NCBI GenBank assembly: GCA_022071955.1
Contig: JAJVIM010000017.1
Span: 1-49,095 of the forward strand
Source: Anaerolineae bacterium
GTDB taxonomy: Bacteria; Chloroflexota; Anaerolineae; 4572-78; J111
Length of the DNA: 49,095 bases
Direction of reading: 5' to 3'
Shown: piece by piece, positions 8,118 through 18,634 of the stretch
Layout: every line of letters begins with the position of its first letter
Numbering within the stretch: the stretch's first letter is position 1
Notes under the pieces: generated by a model
Seen by the model: only the letters and a program-made list of their open reading frames with translations
What the model was told of the DNA's origin: nothing
Databases searched by the model: none
Translations under genes and position numbers: made by a program

Positions 8118-9173
8118 ATGGCCCCTTCAACTGATGACACCCCACTCATTAATGTTGACGATTCCGCCCTTGTTACAGACTCAAATCAGGCTGACCTTGC
8201 AGCCATTCCCCCGGAAACATCGCCCCAGGCAGTTGGCTTTTATGCCAGCCGGCGGTTGGTGTTGGAGTTGGTTATCATTGTCTTTGCGCTGGGGCTGGGC
8301 AGCGGTTTACTGCTGAGTCAATTTGTTCCTGGCCAGGTTGACGTGAAGCCACCTGAGACCGTTTCAGCGCCGCCAACGATTGAGGCCGAACAAACTGCCT
8401 CGCCCGTGGTGGAAATAACCTTACCCGGCGAGTATGAACTGCCGGTGTCTTACGGCAATCTGGGGCCGCAATTGCTGGCCGCCGGCGCGATTGACCTTGA
8501 CCGGTTTGTCCGGGTTTACGAAGAGGCCGGGCAACCCCTGACAGAAGAGCAATTGAATATTTTGAAACAGGGCAGCGACACGCCGGTGGTCATCAATCGG
8601 GAAAACGCCTATTTTTTACTCAACTTTTTTTGGGCGGTGGGACTGACCAACGACAATTCGCTGCTAAAAGAAGGGCCGATGGTTGAGCGCAGCGACGGCA
8701 ATATTGAAACCTACGCCTCAACCGGCGGCTGGACACTGGCCACCAAACCCATTGCCGACCTGTACGCCAGCGCGCCCCTTATCCCCCTGACACCCCAGCA
8801 GCAGGCTCGCCTGGTTGAAGTGGCTGATGCCGTCTATCGCCCCTGCTGCAACAACCCCACGTCCTTTCCGGACTGCAATCACGGGATGGCGATGCTGGGC
8901 GTGCTGCAACTGATGGCGGCCCAAAATGCCACGCCGGATGAGATGTTCGCTGCGGCCAAGTATCTGAATGCCTTCTGGTTTCCGCGGCAAACTACCGAAC
9001 AAGCCCTGGCCTTCAAAGTGAGTCAGAATCAGGATTTTCCCGACATTGACGCCCGCGAACTGGTTAGCTCCGGTGTTTCCTCCAGCAGCGGCTTTCAGCG
9101 GGTGCATCAATGGCTGGCCGATAACAACCTGCTGCCGCAAACGGGCGGTGGCGGCAATAGCTGCGGGGTTTAA
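8118..9173 (+). CDS. Membrane-anchored conserved protein of unknown function
   Basis: A 351-residue protein. An N-terminal cytoplasmic stretch of about 50 residues is followed by one membrane helix (LVLELVIIVFALGLGSGLLLSQF), a Pro/Thr/Glu-rich linker and an extracytoplasmic alpha-helical domain. Notable is VYRPCCNNPTSFPDCNHGMAMLG (about residues 243-265), whose Cys and His residues look able to bind a metal; the C-terminus is Gly-rich and ends NSCGV. No family is recognised. It is followed 13 bp later by lgt, so the two may share a transcript. Its position next to the metal importer is suggestive of metal or redox work, but that is inference. Confidence 0.8.
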   Translation: MAPSTDDTPLINVDDSALVTDSNQADLAAIPPETSPQAVGFYASRRLVLELVIIVFALGLGSGLLLSQFVPGQVDVKPPETVSAPPTIEAEQTASPVVEITLPGEYELPVSYGNLGPQLLAAGAIDLDRFVRVYEEAGQPLTEEQLNILKQGSDTPVVINRENAYFLLNFFWAVGLTNDNSLLKEGPMVERSDGNIETYASTGGWTLATKPIADLYASAPLIPLTPQQQARLVEVADAVYRPCCNNPTSFPDCNHGMAMLGVLQLMAAQNATPDEMFAAAKYLNAFWFPRQTTEQALAFKVSQNQDFPDIDARELVSSGVSSSSGFQRVHQWLADNNLLPQTGGGGNSCGV

Positions 9174-9186
9174 AGGATAACCACCT

Positions 9187-9978
9187 ATGATTACCGTTAC
9201 CCTCGATCCCATCATTACCAATATAGGACACTTTGCGCTGCGCTGGTATGGCCTGATCGTTGTCACCGCCATTGCGATTGGCGTATGGCTGAGTACCCGG
9301 GAAGCCGTGCGCAAAGGGATGAAACCGGAAATGATCTACGACATCATGATGTGGGTGGTGCCCGGCGGTTTGGTCGGGGCGCGACTCTTTCATGTGCTGG
9401 ATCACTGGTCGGATCGGTTTGCCGCCGATCCCATTCAGGCGCTCTACGTCTGGGAAGGGGGACTGGCCATTTGGGGCGGCGTTGTGGGCGGCGTGCTGGC
9501 CGGCATTTTATATGCCCGGTATCGGGGCTGGCCGATGGCTCGCCTGCTGGATGCCGTGGCCCCGGGGCTGGTGCTGGCTCAGGCGGTCGGGCGGCTAGCC
9601 TGCATCATCACCGGTGACGCGGTAGGTAAACCGACGGACGGCCCCTTTGGCCTGGCCTATACCAGCCCCAATGCGGTCGTGCCAAAATTGGGTGTGTATT
9701 ACACGCCATCACCGGTCTATGAAATCATCATGAATTTGACCATTTTTGCGATTATCTGGCAGTTGCGCCGTAAACAACTGCCTGATGGAGCATTATTCCT
9801 CATTTACATTTTGCTCTATTCCGGGCTGCGTTTTGTGGTCACTTTCTGGAGCGCTTACAAAATAATCGCCTTCAATCTGAACCAGACCCAGTTGATCAGC
9901 CTGGCCGTTTTGATAATTGGTCTGCCCTGGTTAGTGTATTTGCTGCAACGCCGAAATCCGACTAATAGCGTAATTTAG
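9187..9978 (+). CDS. lgt: Prolipoprotein diacylglyceryl transferase
   Basis: A 263-residue polytopic membrane enzyme that moves diacylglyceryl from phosphatidylglycerol to the lipobox Cys of prolipoproteins. Visible are LRWYGLIVVTAIAIGVW at the start, MMWVVPGGLVGARLFHVLDHW with the conserved Arg, VWEGGLAIWGGVVGGVLAG, and the signature region AVGRLACIITGDAVGKPTDGPFG, where the usual GRxGNFxNGE is altered (Ala-Cys-Ile-Ile-Thr-Gly-Asp). YEIIMNLTIF and GLRFVVTFWS follow. AAGGATAACCACCT precedes the ATG. The altered signature is common in divergent homologues, so activity is likely but unproven. Lipoproteins served include the solute-binding protein and the penicillin-binding protein next door. 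Confidence 0.93.
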   Translation: MITVTLDPIITNIGHFALRWYGLIVVTAIAIGVWLSTREAVRKGMKPEMIYDIMMWVVPGGLVGARLFHVLDHWSDRFAADPIQALYVWEGGLAIWGGVVGGVLAGILYARYRGWPMARLLDAVAPGLVLAQAVGRLACIITGDAVGKPTDGPFGLAYTSPNAVVPKLGVYYTPSPVYEIIMNLTIFAIIWQLRRKQLPDGALFLIYILLYSGLRFVVTFWSAYKIIAFNLNQTQLISLAVLIIGLPWLVYLLQRRNPTNSVI

Positions 9979-9993
9979 CGTTTATCCCATCTG

Positions 9994-12153
9994 ATGAGTA
10001 CTCCGTTATCTCGCCGGGCATTTCTGCAGTTGACGCTTGCTTCACTGTTTGCCGGCTGCTTGCCGCCCAAAGGTTCGCCAGATTTTGCTGGAGGACACTC
10101 TGCGCCTGATGCGTTTTCGATTGTCACCCCTTTGCCCCCGGTTACTACCTCACTGCCAGACTCGCTACAGCCGCCGGCGGCCAACAAAACGGCTGCGGAA
10201 TTTCTGTCCGCCTGGGCGGCTGACAACTACGACGCCATGTTTAACCTGCTATCCAGGTCCGTCCGTTCAAATGTAAGTCGGGACACGTTTCGAGCCGGTT
10301 ACGCCCAGGCGTTCACCGCAGCAACGGCAACTTCTGTTGAACCCTATCTGCTGTCATTATTGCGCGACGGCACACAGGCTCAAGCCGTTTTTCGTGCCCG
10401 ATGGCAAACAACGCTGTTTGGCCCGTTAGATTTTGATTACAGTTTGCCGATGGTATGGGAACAAGCGGGTTGGCGGGTGGTCTGGACGCAGGCGTTGATA
10501 CTTCCTCAACTAACCCAGGAGCGACGCCTGGCTTTAATTCCCGACCAAAGACCAGATCGGGGTAATATCTATGATCAAAATGGGCTGGGTTTGGCTGTCA
10601 ACGGTCCGCGCGTGATTATCGGTATCGTGCCTGGCCAACTTGTAGATGAAGCAGAGGTTTTAACAGAAGTGAGCCGGCTTACTGCCGTCCCCCCTGAAAC
10701 GATTCGTAACAAACTTGCGGCAGCGCGGCCTGATTGGTTTGTTCCCATTGCCAACGTAAGCCCGGAGGTAAGCATCAACAACAATGATTTACTGTCGTCA
10801 CTGGCAGGCGTAAACCGCAGGGAACGCACAGCGCGATATTACAAAGCAGGTGAGTTGGCGGCTCACCTGGTGGGATATATCGGCGCAATTCCAACTGATG
10901 AACAGCAAAATTGGCGGCTGAAAGGGTATCAGGGCGATGAGTTAGTGGGCAGAACCGGTGTTGAAGCCTGGAGTGAGGATGTGCTGGCCGGCAAACCCGG
11001 CGCCAGGTTAGCCATCCTGAACCGGGATGGTAAAACTGTTTTTGACCTTGCCCGCACTGACGCCCAACGGGCCGGCAGTATTTATCTTACCGTTGACCAG
11101 GTTTTGCAAGCAGACGCCGAGCGTATTTTGGGGCGGCAGTTGGGGGCTATGGTGGTGCTGGATTCCAGAACCGGATTTGTGCTGGCGATGGCCAGTTACC
11201 CGCGGTTTAACCCCAACTTATTTGTGAACGGTATTGATCAGGCGACCTGGACGGCCCTTAGCACTGATCCCAACCGACCTTTTGTTAACCGCTGTACTGT
11301 GGGGGTGTACCCGCCCGGTTCAGTGTTCAAAATTGTGACGATCGCAGCGGCTCTGGAGAAACTGAACCTTACTTATGATGCATCGTTCTATTGTACCGGC
11401 ACCTGGAACCGCCTGGGGGACCAGTTTGTCAAAACCTGCTGGTTGAAATCGGGACATGGGCGCATCAATTTGCAGGATGGCCTCACCCAATCATGCGACT
11501 CGGTATTTTATGATGTGGGCCTGGCGCTGCACGAAATCAACCCGAATATCCTGCCCGATTTAGGGCGTGCGTTTGGACTGGGAAAATTGACCGGCATTAC
11601 TGGCGTTGAGGAAACAACGGGACTGATGCCCGATCCGGACTGGAAACAAAAAGAGTTGGGAGAAAGCTGGTTCCCCGGCGACACCGTCAATATGGCAATT
11701 GGCCAGGGGTTTTTATTGGTAACGCCGTTGCAAATTGCCGGCCTTTTGGCTGCCGTTGGCAATCGAGGAACCCTGTACAAGCCGCAACTCATTCAACGCA
11801 TTGCCAATCCGGCGAACACAGAACAGGTAAGTCAACCGCAAATTGTGGGGCAACTCCCCGTTTCTCCTGAGAATTTAGCGGTGATCCGCACCGGGTTGGA
11901 GCGCGTGGTCAGTGGCCCACGGGGTACCGCGCGCAAAGCGTTTGCCGGTGCACCATTTACCGCCGCCGGAAAGACCGGCACGGCCGAATCCGGTCAGGAA
12001 CAACCACACGCCTGGTTTGCCGGCTATTGCCCGGCTGAGTCACCGGAAATTGCCATTGCGGTGATTCTTGAGCATGCCGGTGAAGGTTCCCAGGCCGCTG
12101 CGCCACTCTTCCGGCAGATGGCCGAAGCTTACTTTGACCGGCAGACAGAGTAA
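9994..12153 (+). CDS. Class B penicillin-binding protein with MecA-N (NTF2-like) domain, lipoprotein
   Basis: A 719-residue transpeptidase. The signal ends in a lipobox-like LASLFAGCLPP, so anchoring by lipid instead of a membrane helix is likely. Residues about 60-170 (FLSAWAADNYDAMFNLLS... FDYSLPMVWEQAGWRVVW) match an NTF2-like MecA-N domain; next comes the dimerisation/linker domain (DRGNIYDQNGLGLAVNG, YLVGYIG-like AAHLVGYIGAI). The transpeptidase motifs are GSVFK (SxxK, Ser near 443), QSCDSVFYDVG (SxN-like, here SCD) and KTGTAES. Family role: peptidoglycan cross-linking. The MecA-N domain is typical of low-affinity PBPs but does not prove beta-lactam resistance. Confidence 0.92.
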   Translation: MSTPLSRRAFLQLTLASLFAGCLPPKGSPDFAGGHSAPDAFSIVTPLPPVTTSLPDSLQPPAANKTAAEFLSAWAADNYDAMFNLLSRSVRSNVSRDTFRAGYAQAFTAATATSVEPYLLSLLRDGTQAQAVFRARWQTTLFGPLDFDYSLPMVWEQAGWRVVWTQALILPQLTQERRLALIPDQRPDRGNIYDQNGLGLAVNGPRVIIGIVPGQLVDEAEVLTEVSRLTAVPPETIRNKLAAARPDWFVPIANVSPEVSINNNDLLSSLAGVNRRERTARYYKAGELAAHLVGYIGAIPTDEQQNWRLKGYQGDELVGRTGVEAWSEDVLAGKPGARLAILNRDGKTVFDLARTDAQRAGSIYLTVDQVLQADAERILGRQLGAMVVLDSRTGFVLAMASYPRFNPNLFVNGIDQATWTALSTDPNRPFVNRCTVGVYPPGSVFKIVTIAAALEKLNLTYDASFYCTGTWNRLGDQFVKTCWLKSGHGRINLQDGLTQSCDSVFYDVGLALHEINPNILPDLGRAFGLGKLTGITGVEETTGLMPDPDWKQKELGESWFPGDTVNMAIGQGFLLVTPLQIAGLLAAVGNRGTLYKPQLIQRIANPANTEQVSQPQIVGQLPVSPENLAVIRTGLERVVSGPRGTARKAFAGAPFTAAGKTGTAESGQEQPHAWFAGYCPAESPEIAIAVILEHAGEGSQAAAPLFRQMAEAYFDRQTE

Positions 12154-12457
12154 CCTCTCAATTGCACCTCTCCTCAATCCAAAGCCAAAGTTACGAATGT
12201 TACGAATGAACAGCATCTGCTTCCGGGTATGGCAGGTAATCGTCAAGGATATCGTTGGGTTGACTTTGCAGGTTACTCCCCGCCCGACTCCGCAGTTATC
12301 GTCAAAGGCATACCGATTTGGTAGACAAAAGAAGATTAAGTAATTCCACCTATGGCCCAACAAGCCAAAAGGCGGGCATCGCCCCAGTCCAATTGGCGCT
12401 GTTGGGCAGTTGGGTAATGTTGTACCATACAAGGGTAACATAATCTGGAGGACAACG
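12154..12457 (+). other. Gene-free stretch with a structured leader before the copper genes
   Basis: No credible gene. Positions 12355-12407 can form a long nested hairpin: GCCCAACA (12355-12362) with TGTTGGGC (12400-12407), inside it GCCAA (12364-12368) with TTGGC (12393-12397), and inside that GGCG with CGCC. No U-run follows, so it is not a standard terminator. It ends about 50 bp before the small gene at 12458 and could be a copper-responsive operator or a leader RNA element. Confidence 0.45.
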
Positions 12458-12579
12458 ATGACAATTGATTTGGCAATTCTGTTACTCACCGGGGCTATGG
12501 CAAGTTTAACGATAATTCGTCGTGCTTATCAGCCAATCCCGGTACCGGTTGACCAGTCATATAGTAAAGGAGATTCATC

Positions 12580-12586
<7 letters not shown>
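12458..12586 (+). CDS. Small 42-residue membrane protein overlapping copA start
   Basis: ATG at 12458 follows CTGGAGGACAACG, a good ribosome binding site. The product begins [24 protein letters not shown], one short hydrophobic helix and a basic end, then a polar tail. The stop overlaps the copA start by 7 bp in another frame, and the copA ribosome binding site (AAAGGAG) lies inside it, so the two are likely translationally coupled. No family is recognised; it may be a small partner or leader for the copper ATPase. Confidence 0.55.
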
Positions 12587-15270
<2,684 letters not shown>

Positions 15271-15388
15271 GGGCCATCACAAGCCCAAAGGTGTAACAAC
15301 AATAAAAATCAGTATTAGCTGTTGGCTGATAACGGGCAGAAACAGCTAATGGATAACTACAACTGCTATTTACAAGTGAGGTGCAAAG

Positions 15389-15763
15389 ATGAGTATTGTT
15401 CAATTAATTGTTAATCTGACTGGCCTGGCTGTGATCGCCTGGATTGTGTGGTACTTCTGGCTCTATCGGAAAGAAGGGCTGCAAGTGGCCGAGGTTGGTG
15501 GGGTGCAGCAAGTTCAAATCAAGGTGAAGGGCGGCTATGACCCCGACGTGATTGTGGTTAGGCGGGGCAAGCCGGTTCAACTCCACTTCAACCGGCAGGA
15601 GTCGGCTATGTGCAGTGAAATGGTGGTCTTCGACAAAATCAACAAGTCGGCCAAGCTGCCGGAGGGGGAAACCGTCACCATCGCGTTTACCCCGGAAGAG
15701 GCGGGCGAAATCCCGTTCCAGTGCCAGATGGGCATGTTGCGGGGCAAAATTGTGGTGCAGTAA
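15389..15763 (+). CDS. Membrane-anchored cupredoxin-like protein
   Basis: A 124-residue protein with one N-terminal helix (LIVNLTGLAVIAWIVWYFWLY) and a small beta-sandwich. The Cu-site pattern is near the end: SAMCSEMVVFDKINKSAKL and IPFQCQMGMLRGKIVV. The usual blue-copper His ligands are replaced by Cys/Met-rich sites, as in cupredoxin-like proteins found beside CopA pumps that accept Cu+. A ribosome binding site (GTGAGGTG) lies before the ATG. It sits 118 bp after copA, and a strong hairpin follows 10 bp after its stop, so it probably ends the copper transcript. Confidence 0.85.
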   Translation: MSIVQLIVNLTGLAVIAWIVWYFWLYRKEGLQVAEVGGVQQVQIKVKGGYDPDVIVVRRGKPVQLHFNRQESAMCSEMVVFDKINKSAKLPEGETVTIAFTPEEAGEIPFQCQMGMLRGKIVVQ

Positions 15764-15772
15764 CTAATGGAG

Positions 15773-15803
15773 AGCCAATCATTCTTCCTTGGAATGATTG
15801 GCT
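15773..15803 (+). terminator. Terminator-like hairpin after the cupredoxin
   Basis: Perfect 12-bp stem AGCCAATCATTC/GAATGATTGGCT with a 7-nt loop, followed by a short TT-C-GG-TTT tract. It is the likely end of the copA transcript, though the U-run is weak. Confidence 0.7.
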
Positions 15804-15861
15804 TTCGGTTTAAACTGAGATTTTTATCGGCTTCAGTAATAGAAAAAATGGAAGGGCAACG

Positions 15862-16056
15862 ATGTTAAAAGACCCTGTGTGTGGAAAGCGCATGAGTCGC
15901 GGCAAAGCGCATATTACCATTGAATATGAGGGCATTGCCTATGCCTTATGCTGTCCCAGATGTCAGGCCGAGTTTGAACAATTGCCAAAGCGTTATGCCC
16001 GGCCCGAATGGGGTACAAAGGTAAAAAGCAAGAAAGGGGTACCGCAACGAAAATAG
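15862..16056 (+). CDS. Free-standing YHS-domain metal-binding protein
   Basis: A 64-residue protein: MLKDPVCGKRMSRGKAHITIEYEGIAYALCCPRCQAEF. The DPVCG opening and the CCPRC pair match the YHS/TRASH type of treble-clef metal-binding module, the same module as at the CopA N-terminus. The tail is very basic (KVKSKKGVPQRK). AAGGGCAACG precedes the ATG. Likely role: soluble Cu or heavy-metal binding or sensing in the copper block. Confidence 0.82.
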   Translation: MLKDPVCGKRMSRGKAHITIEYEGIAYALCCPRCQAEFEQLPKRYARPEWGTKVKSKKGVPQRK

Positions 16057-16130
16057 TGATTATTTCTGCCCCTTGGGACAATATAATCCCCAGGAGCAGC
16101 ACAAACCAATCAAAAAAGGAGATGTAACCA

Positions 16131-17171
16131 ATGACAACTCAAAAAATACAGGTAGCCGTGAACGGCTACGGCGTCATCGGGAAACGGGTAGCCGATGCCG
16201 TCAGATTACAGCCCGATATGGCCTTGGTCGGCGTAGGGGATGTCGTCACCGATTACCGGATCAAGGCAGCAGTCATTCAAGGCTTACCGATTTATGCCTC
16301 GCTACCGGACAAAGCAGAGGAGATGAAAGCAGCCGGCGTTCCGGTCGCAGGCACGCTGGATGATCTGCTGGCCCAGAGTGATGTGGTGGTGGACTGCACC
16401 CCGAAAGGCATCGGGGCCAAAAACCTGGAACGCTACCGCGCCGCCGGGGTCAAGGCTATCTACCAGGGTGGCGAAAAACACAGCCTGACCGGCCATTCTT
16501 TTGTAGCCCAGGCCAACTACGAGACAACACTGGGGCGGGACGCAACCCGTGTGGTTTCCTGTAACACCACCAGCACCGTGCGCACCCTGACCGCACTGCG
16601 CAACGCGGGTTTGCTCAGAAAGGCACGAGGCGTGTTAATCCGCCGGGCCACTGACCCCTGGGAATCGGACCACAGCGGCATTATGAACACTGTTGTGCCA
16701 GAGGGCGATATTCCCAGTCACCAGGGACCCGACGCACAAACTGTCGCCCCGGACCTCGATGTGGTGACCATTGCGGCCAAGGCGGCCCACACCCAGACAC
16801 ACAACCACTACTGGGTGGTCGAATTGACGCGAGAAGCTGACCGCGAAGAAGTGTTGGCGGCGTTCCGGGCTGCACCGCGTATTGCCTTCATTCGGATGAG
16901 CGACGGTATCGTCGCCCTCAATAGTACCATCGAGTTGATGAAAGACCTGGGACGGCCCCGGGGTGATATGTGGGAAGTGGCTGTGTGGGAAGATGTGCTC
17001 ACGGTGAATGGCAATGAAGTCTATTACACCTACCAGGTTTATAACGAAGCCATTGTGGTTCCGGAAAATATCGACGCCGTCCGCGCTCTGGCCGGTACGG
17101 TGAAAGATGGGCAGGAGTCTATTCGCATTACCGACGAGGCGCTGGGCTTGCGACGCGATTTTCTAATCTAA
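16131..17171 (+). CDS. gap: Type II (archaeal-type) glyceraldehyde-3-phosphate dehydrogenase
   Basis: A 346-residue cytoplasmic protein. The Rossmann start VAVNGYGVIGKRVADAV, the active-site region VVSCNTTSTVRTLTAL with the catalytic Cys, VLIRRATDPWE, and the closing helix with GIVALNSTIELMKDLGRPRGDMWEV all match the archaeal type II enzyme (NAD(P)-dependent oxidation of glyceraldehyde 3-phosphate), not the ordinary bacterial GAPDH. A good ribosome binding site (AAAAGGAGATG) precedes ATG. It stands alone between the YHS gene and the CFA synthase. Transfer from archaea is an inference that a tree could test. Confidence 0.92.
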   Translation: MTTQKIQVAVNGYGVIGKRVADAVRLQPDMALVGVGDVVTDYRIKAAVIQGLPIYASLPDKAEEMKAAGVPVAGTLDDLLAQSDVVVDCTPKGIGAKNLERYRAAGVKAIYQGGEKHSLTGHSFVAQANYETTLGRDATRVVSCNTTSTVRTLTALRNAGLLRKARGVLIRRATDPWESDHSGIMNTVVPEGDIPSHQGPDAQTVAPDLDVVTIAAKAAHTQTHNHYWVVELTREADREEVLAAFRAAPRIAFIRMSDGIVALNSTIELMKDLGRPRGDMWEVAVWEDVLTVNGNEVYYTYQVYNEAIVVPENIDAVRALAGTVKDGQESIRITDEALGLRRDFLI

Positions 17172-17194
17172 TGATCGAAAAAGTGTAATTCTTC

Positions 17195-17228
17195 AGGCAT
17201 CTGGTGCTTTTAAATGCACCAGATGCCT
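17195..17228 (+). terminator. 13-bp hairpin between gap and the CFA synthase
   Basis: Perfect 13-bp stem AGGCATCTGGTGC/GCACCAGATGCCT with an 8-nt TTTTAAAT loop. No U-run follows on the plus strand. It ends 19 bp before the CFA synthase ATG, so it may end the gap transcript or influence translation of the next gene. Confidence 0.55.
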
Positions 17229-17246
17229 CTAAAGAAAGAGAATATT

Positions 17247-18617
17247 ATGCCTGGTTTGATATCTCTGACCACCGCAGATGCCGGCGTTGAGGCTACGGTT
17301 TCTTTGTTGAACAGCCTCTTTCCACCGCCGCGACCGTTTGCCGTGCGCCTGTGGGATGGAACCGAGCTATCCGTCCGGGCCAACGCCTGTCTGGTGCTCA
17401 AGAATCCCGGCGCGTTGCGGCATATGTTGACCCCCCCCATCGAGCTATCCCTGGGCGAGGCGTTTATCTACGGCGATTTTGATATCGAGGGAGACATTTC
17501 TTCCGTCTTTCCGGCGCTGGATGCCGTGTATGGCCGTTCCTTCTCCCTGTTCGATGTCGTCGGCCTGGCCCGACAAACTCTTTCCCTGCCCGGCTCCGGC
17601 TCAAAACAACGCGGCGGACGCGGCCCGGTCCGGCTGCAGGGTCGCGTCCACTCCCGAGCTCGCGACCGGGCGGCCATTCAGTATCACTACGACGTGGGCA
17701 ACGACTTCTACGAACTGTGGCTTGATCCATATATGCAATATTCCTGCGCTTACTTCGACACCGGCGCGGAAGAGTTGGACACGGCCCAGGAACGCAAGCT
17801 GGAATACATCTGCCGTAAATTGCGACTAAAACCCGGCGAGCGGGTGCTGGATATTGGCTGCGGCTGGGGAGGCTTGGCTTTATACGCGGCCCAAAAGTAC
17901 GGGGTGCGCGTCTTGGGAATCACCCTGAGCCAGGAACAGGCCGCCTACGCCAACATTTGCCTCGCCCGTGCCGGCCTGGGCGATCGGGCCAGTGTGAAAC
18001 TGCAAGATTATCGGGACGTGGGCGTCGAGAGCTCCGACAAAATCGTGAGCGTGGGCATGTTTGAACACGTAGGGCAGAAACAGTTGCCCGAATATTTCGC
18101 CCAGGCGTACCGCTCTCTTAAGCCCGGCGGGCTGTTCCTCAACCACGGTATCTCGCAGCGTGCGCCCTGGCTGCACCGGATGAACCCCGAGGTCAAACTG
18201 TGCTGCAGACCGGATATGCGCCCGGCGCGGGTGTCGCTCTGGCAGCAGTGGGTCGCGCAACACCTCCTGGGGCAGGGCCGCTTTATCCAGCGTTACGTTT
18301 TCCCGGACGGCGAACTGCTGCCGGTGAGCCAGGTGAATATCGTGGCCGAACAGGCCGGGTTTGAGGTGCGCGACGTGGAAAATTTGCGCGAGCATTATGC
18401 CCTAACGCTGCGTCACTGGGTGGACCGGCTGGAAACGCGCCGAACAGAGGCAATTGAACTGGCTGGCGAGGGGGTTTACCGTACCTGGCGGCTGTACCTG
18501 GCCGCGTCGGCCTACGGCTTTACTTGCGGCCGAATTAACGTCAACCAGACGCTGCTGGCCAAACCGGACGTAGGCCAGAATTGTCTGCCGCTGACCAGAG
18601 AAGATTTATACGGATGA
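17247..18617 (+). CDS. cfa: Cyclopropane-fatty-acyl-phospholipid synthase
   Basis: A 456-residue protein from ATG 17247; an earlier frame opening at 17214 lies in the hairpin and lacks a binding site. The N-terminal lipid-binding region (GALRHMLTPPIELSLGEAFIYGDFDIEGD) leads into IQYHYDVGNDFYELWLDPYMQYSCAYF, the SAM motif VLDIGCGWGGLALYAA, and [17 protein letters not shown]. This is a full-length family member that adds a methylene bridge to unsaturated membrane lipids. A truncated copy about 85% identical in DNA by eye lies at 28.7-29.1 kb, joined to other gene fragments. It is followed 17 bp later by the M50 protease. Confidence 0.93.
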   Translation: MPGLISLTTADAGVEATVSLLNSLFPPPRPFAVRLWDGTELSVRANACLVLKNPGALRHMLTPPIELSLGEAFIYGDFDIEGDISSVFPALDAVYGRSFSLFDVVGLARQTLSLPGSGSKQRGGRGPVRLQGRVHSRARDRAAIQYHYDVGNDFYELWLDPYMQYSCAYFDTGAEELDTAQERKLEYICRKLRLKPGERVLDIGCGWGGLALYAAQKYGVRVLGITLSQEQAAYANICLARAGLGDRASVKLQDYRDVGVESSDKIVSVGMFEHVGQKQLPEYFAQAYRSLKPGGLFLNHGISQRAPWLHRMNPEVKLCCRPDMRPARVSLWQQWVAQHLLGQGRFIQRYVFPDGELLPVSQVNIVAEQAGFEVRDVENLREHYALTLRHWVDRLETRRTEAIELAGEGVYRTWRLYLAASAYGFTCGRINVNQTLLAKPDVGQNCLPLTREDLYG

Positions 18618-18634
18618 TTTAATGGAGACACGTC

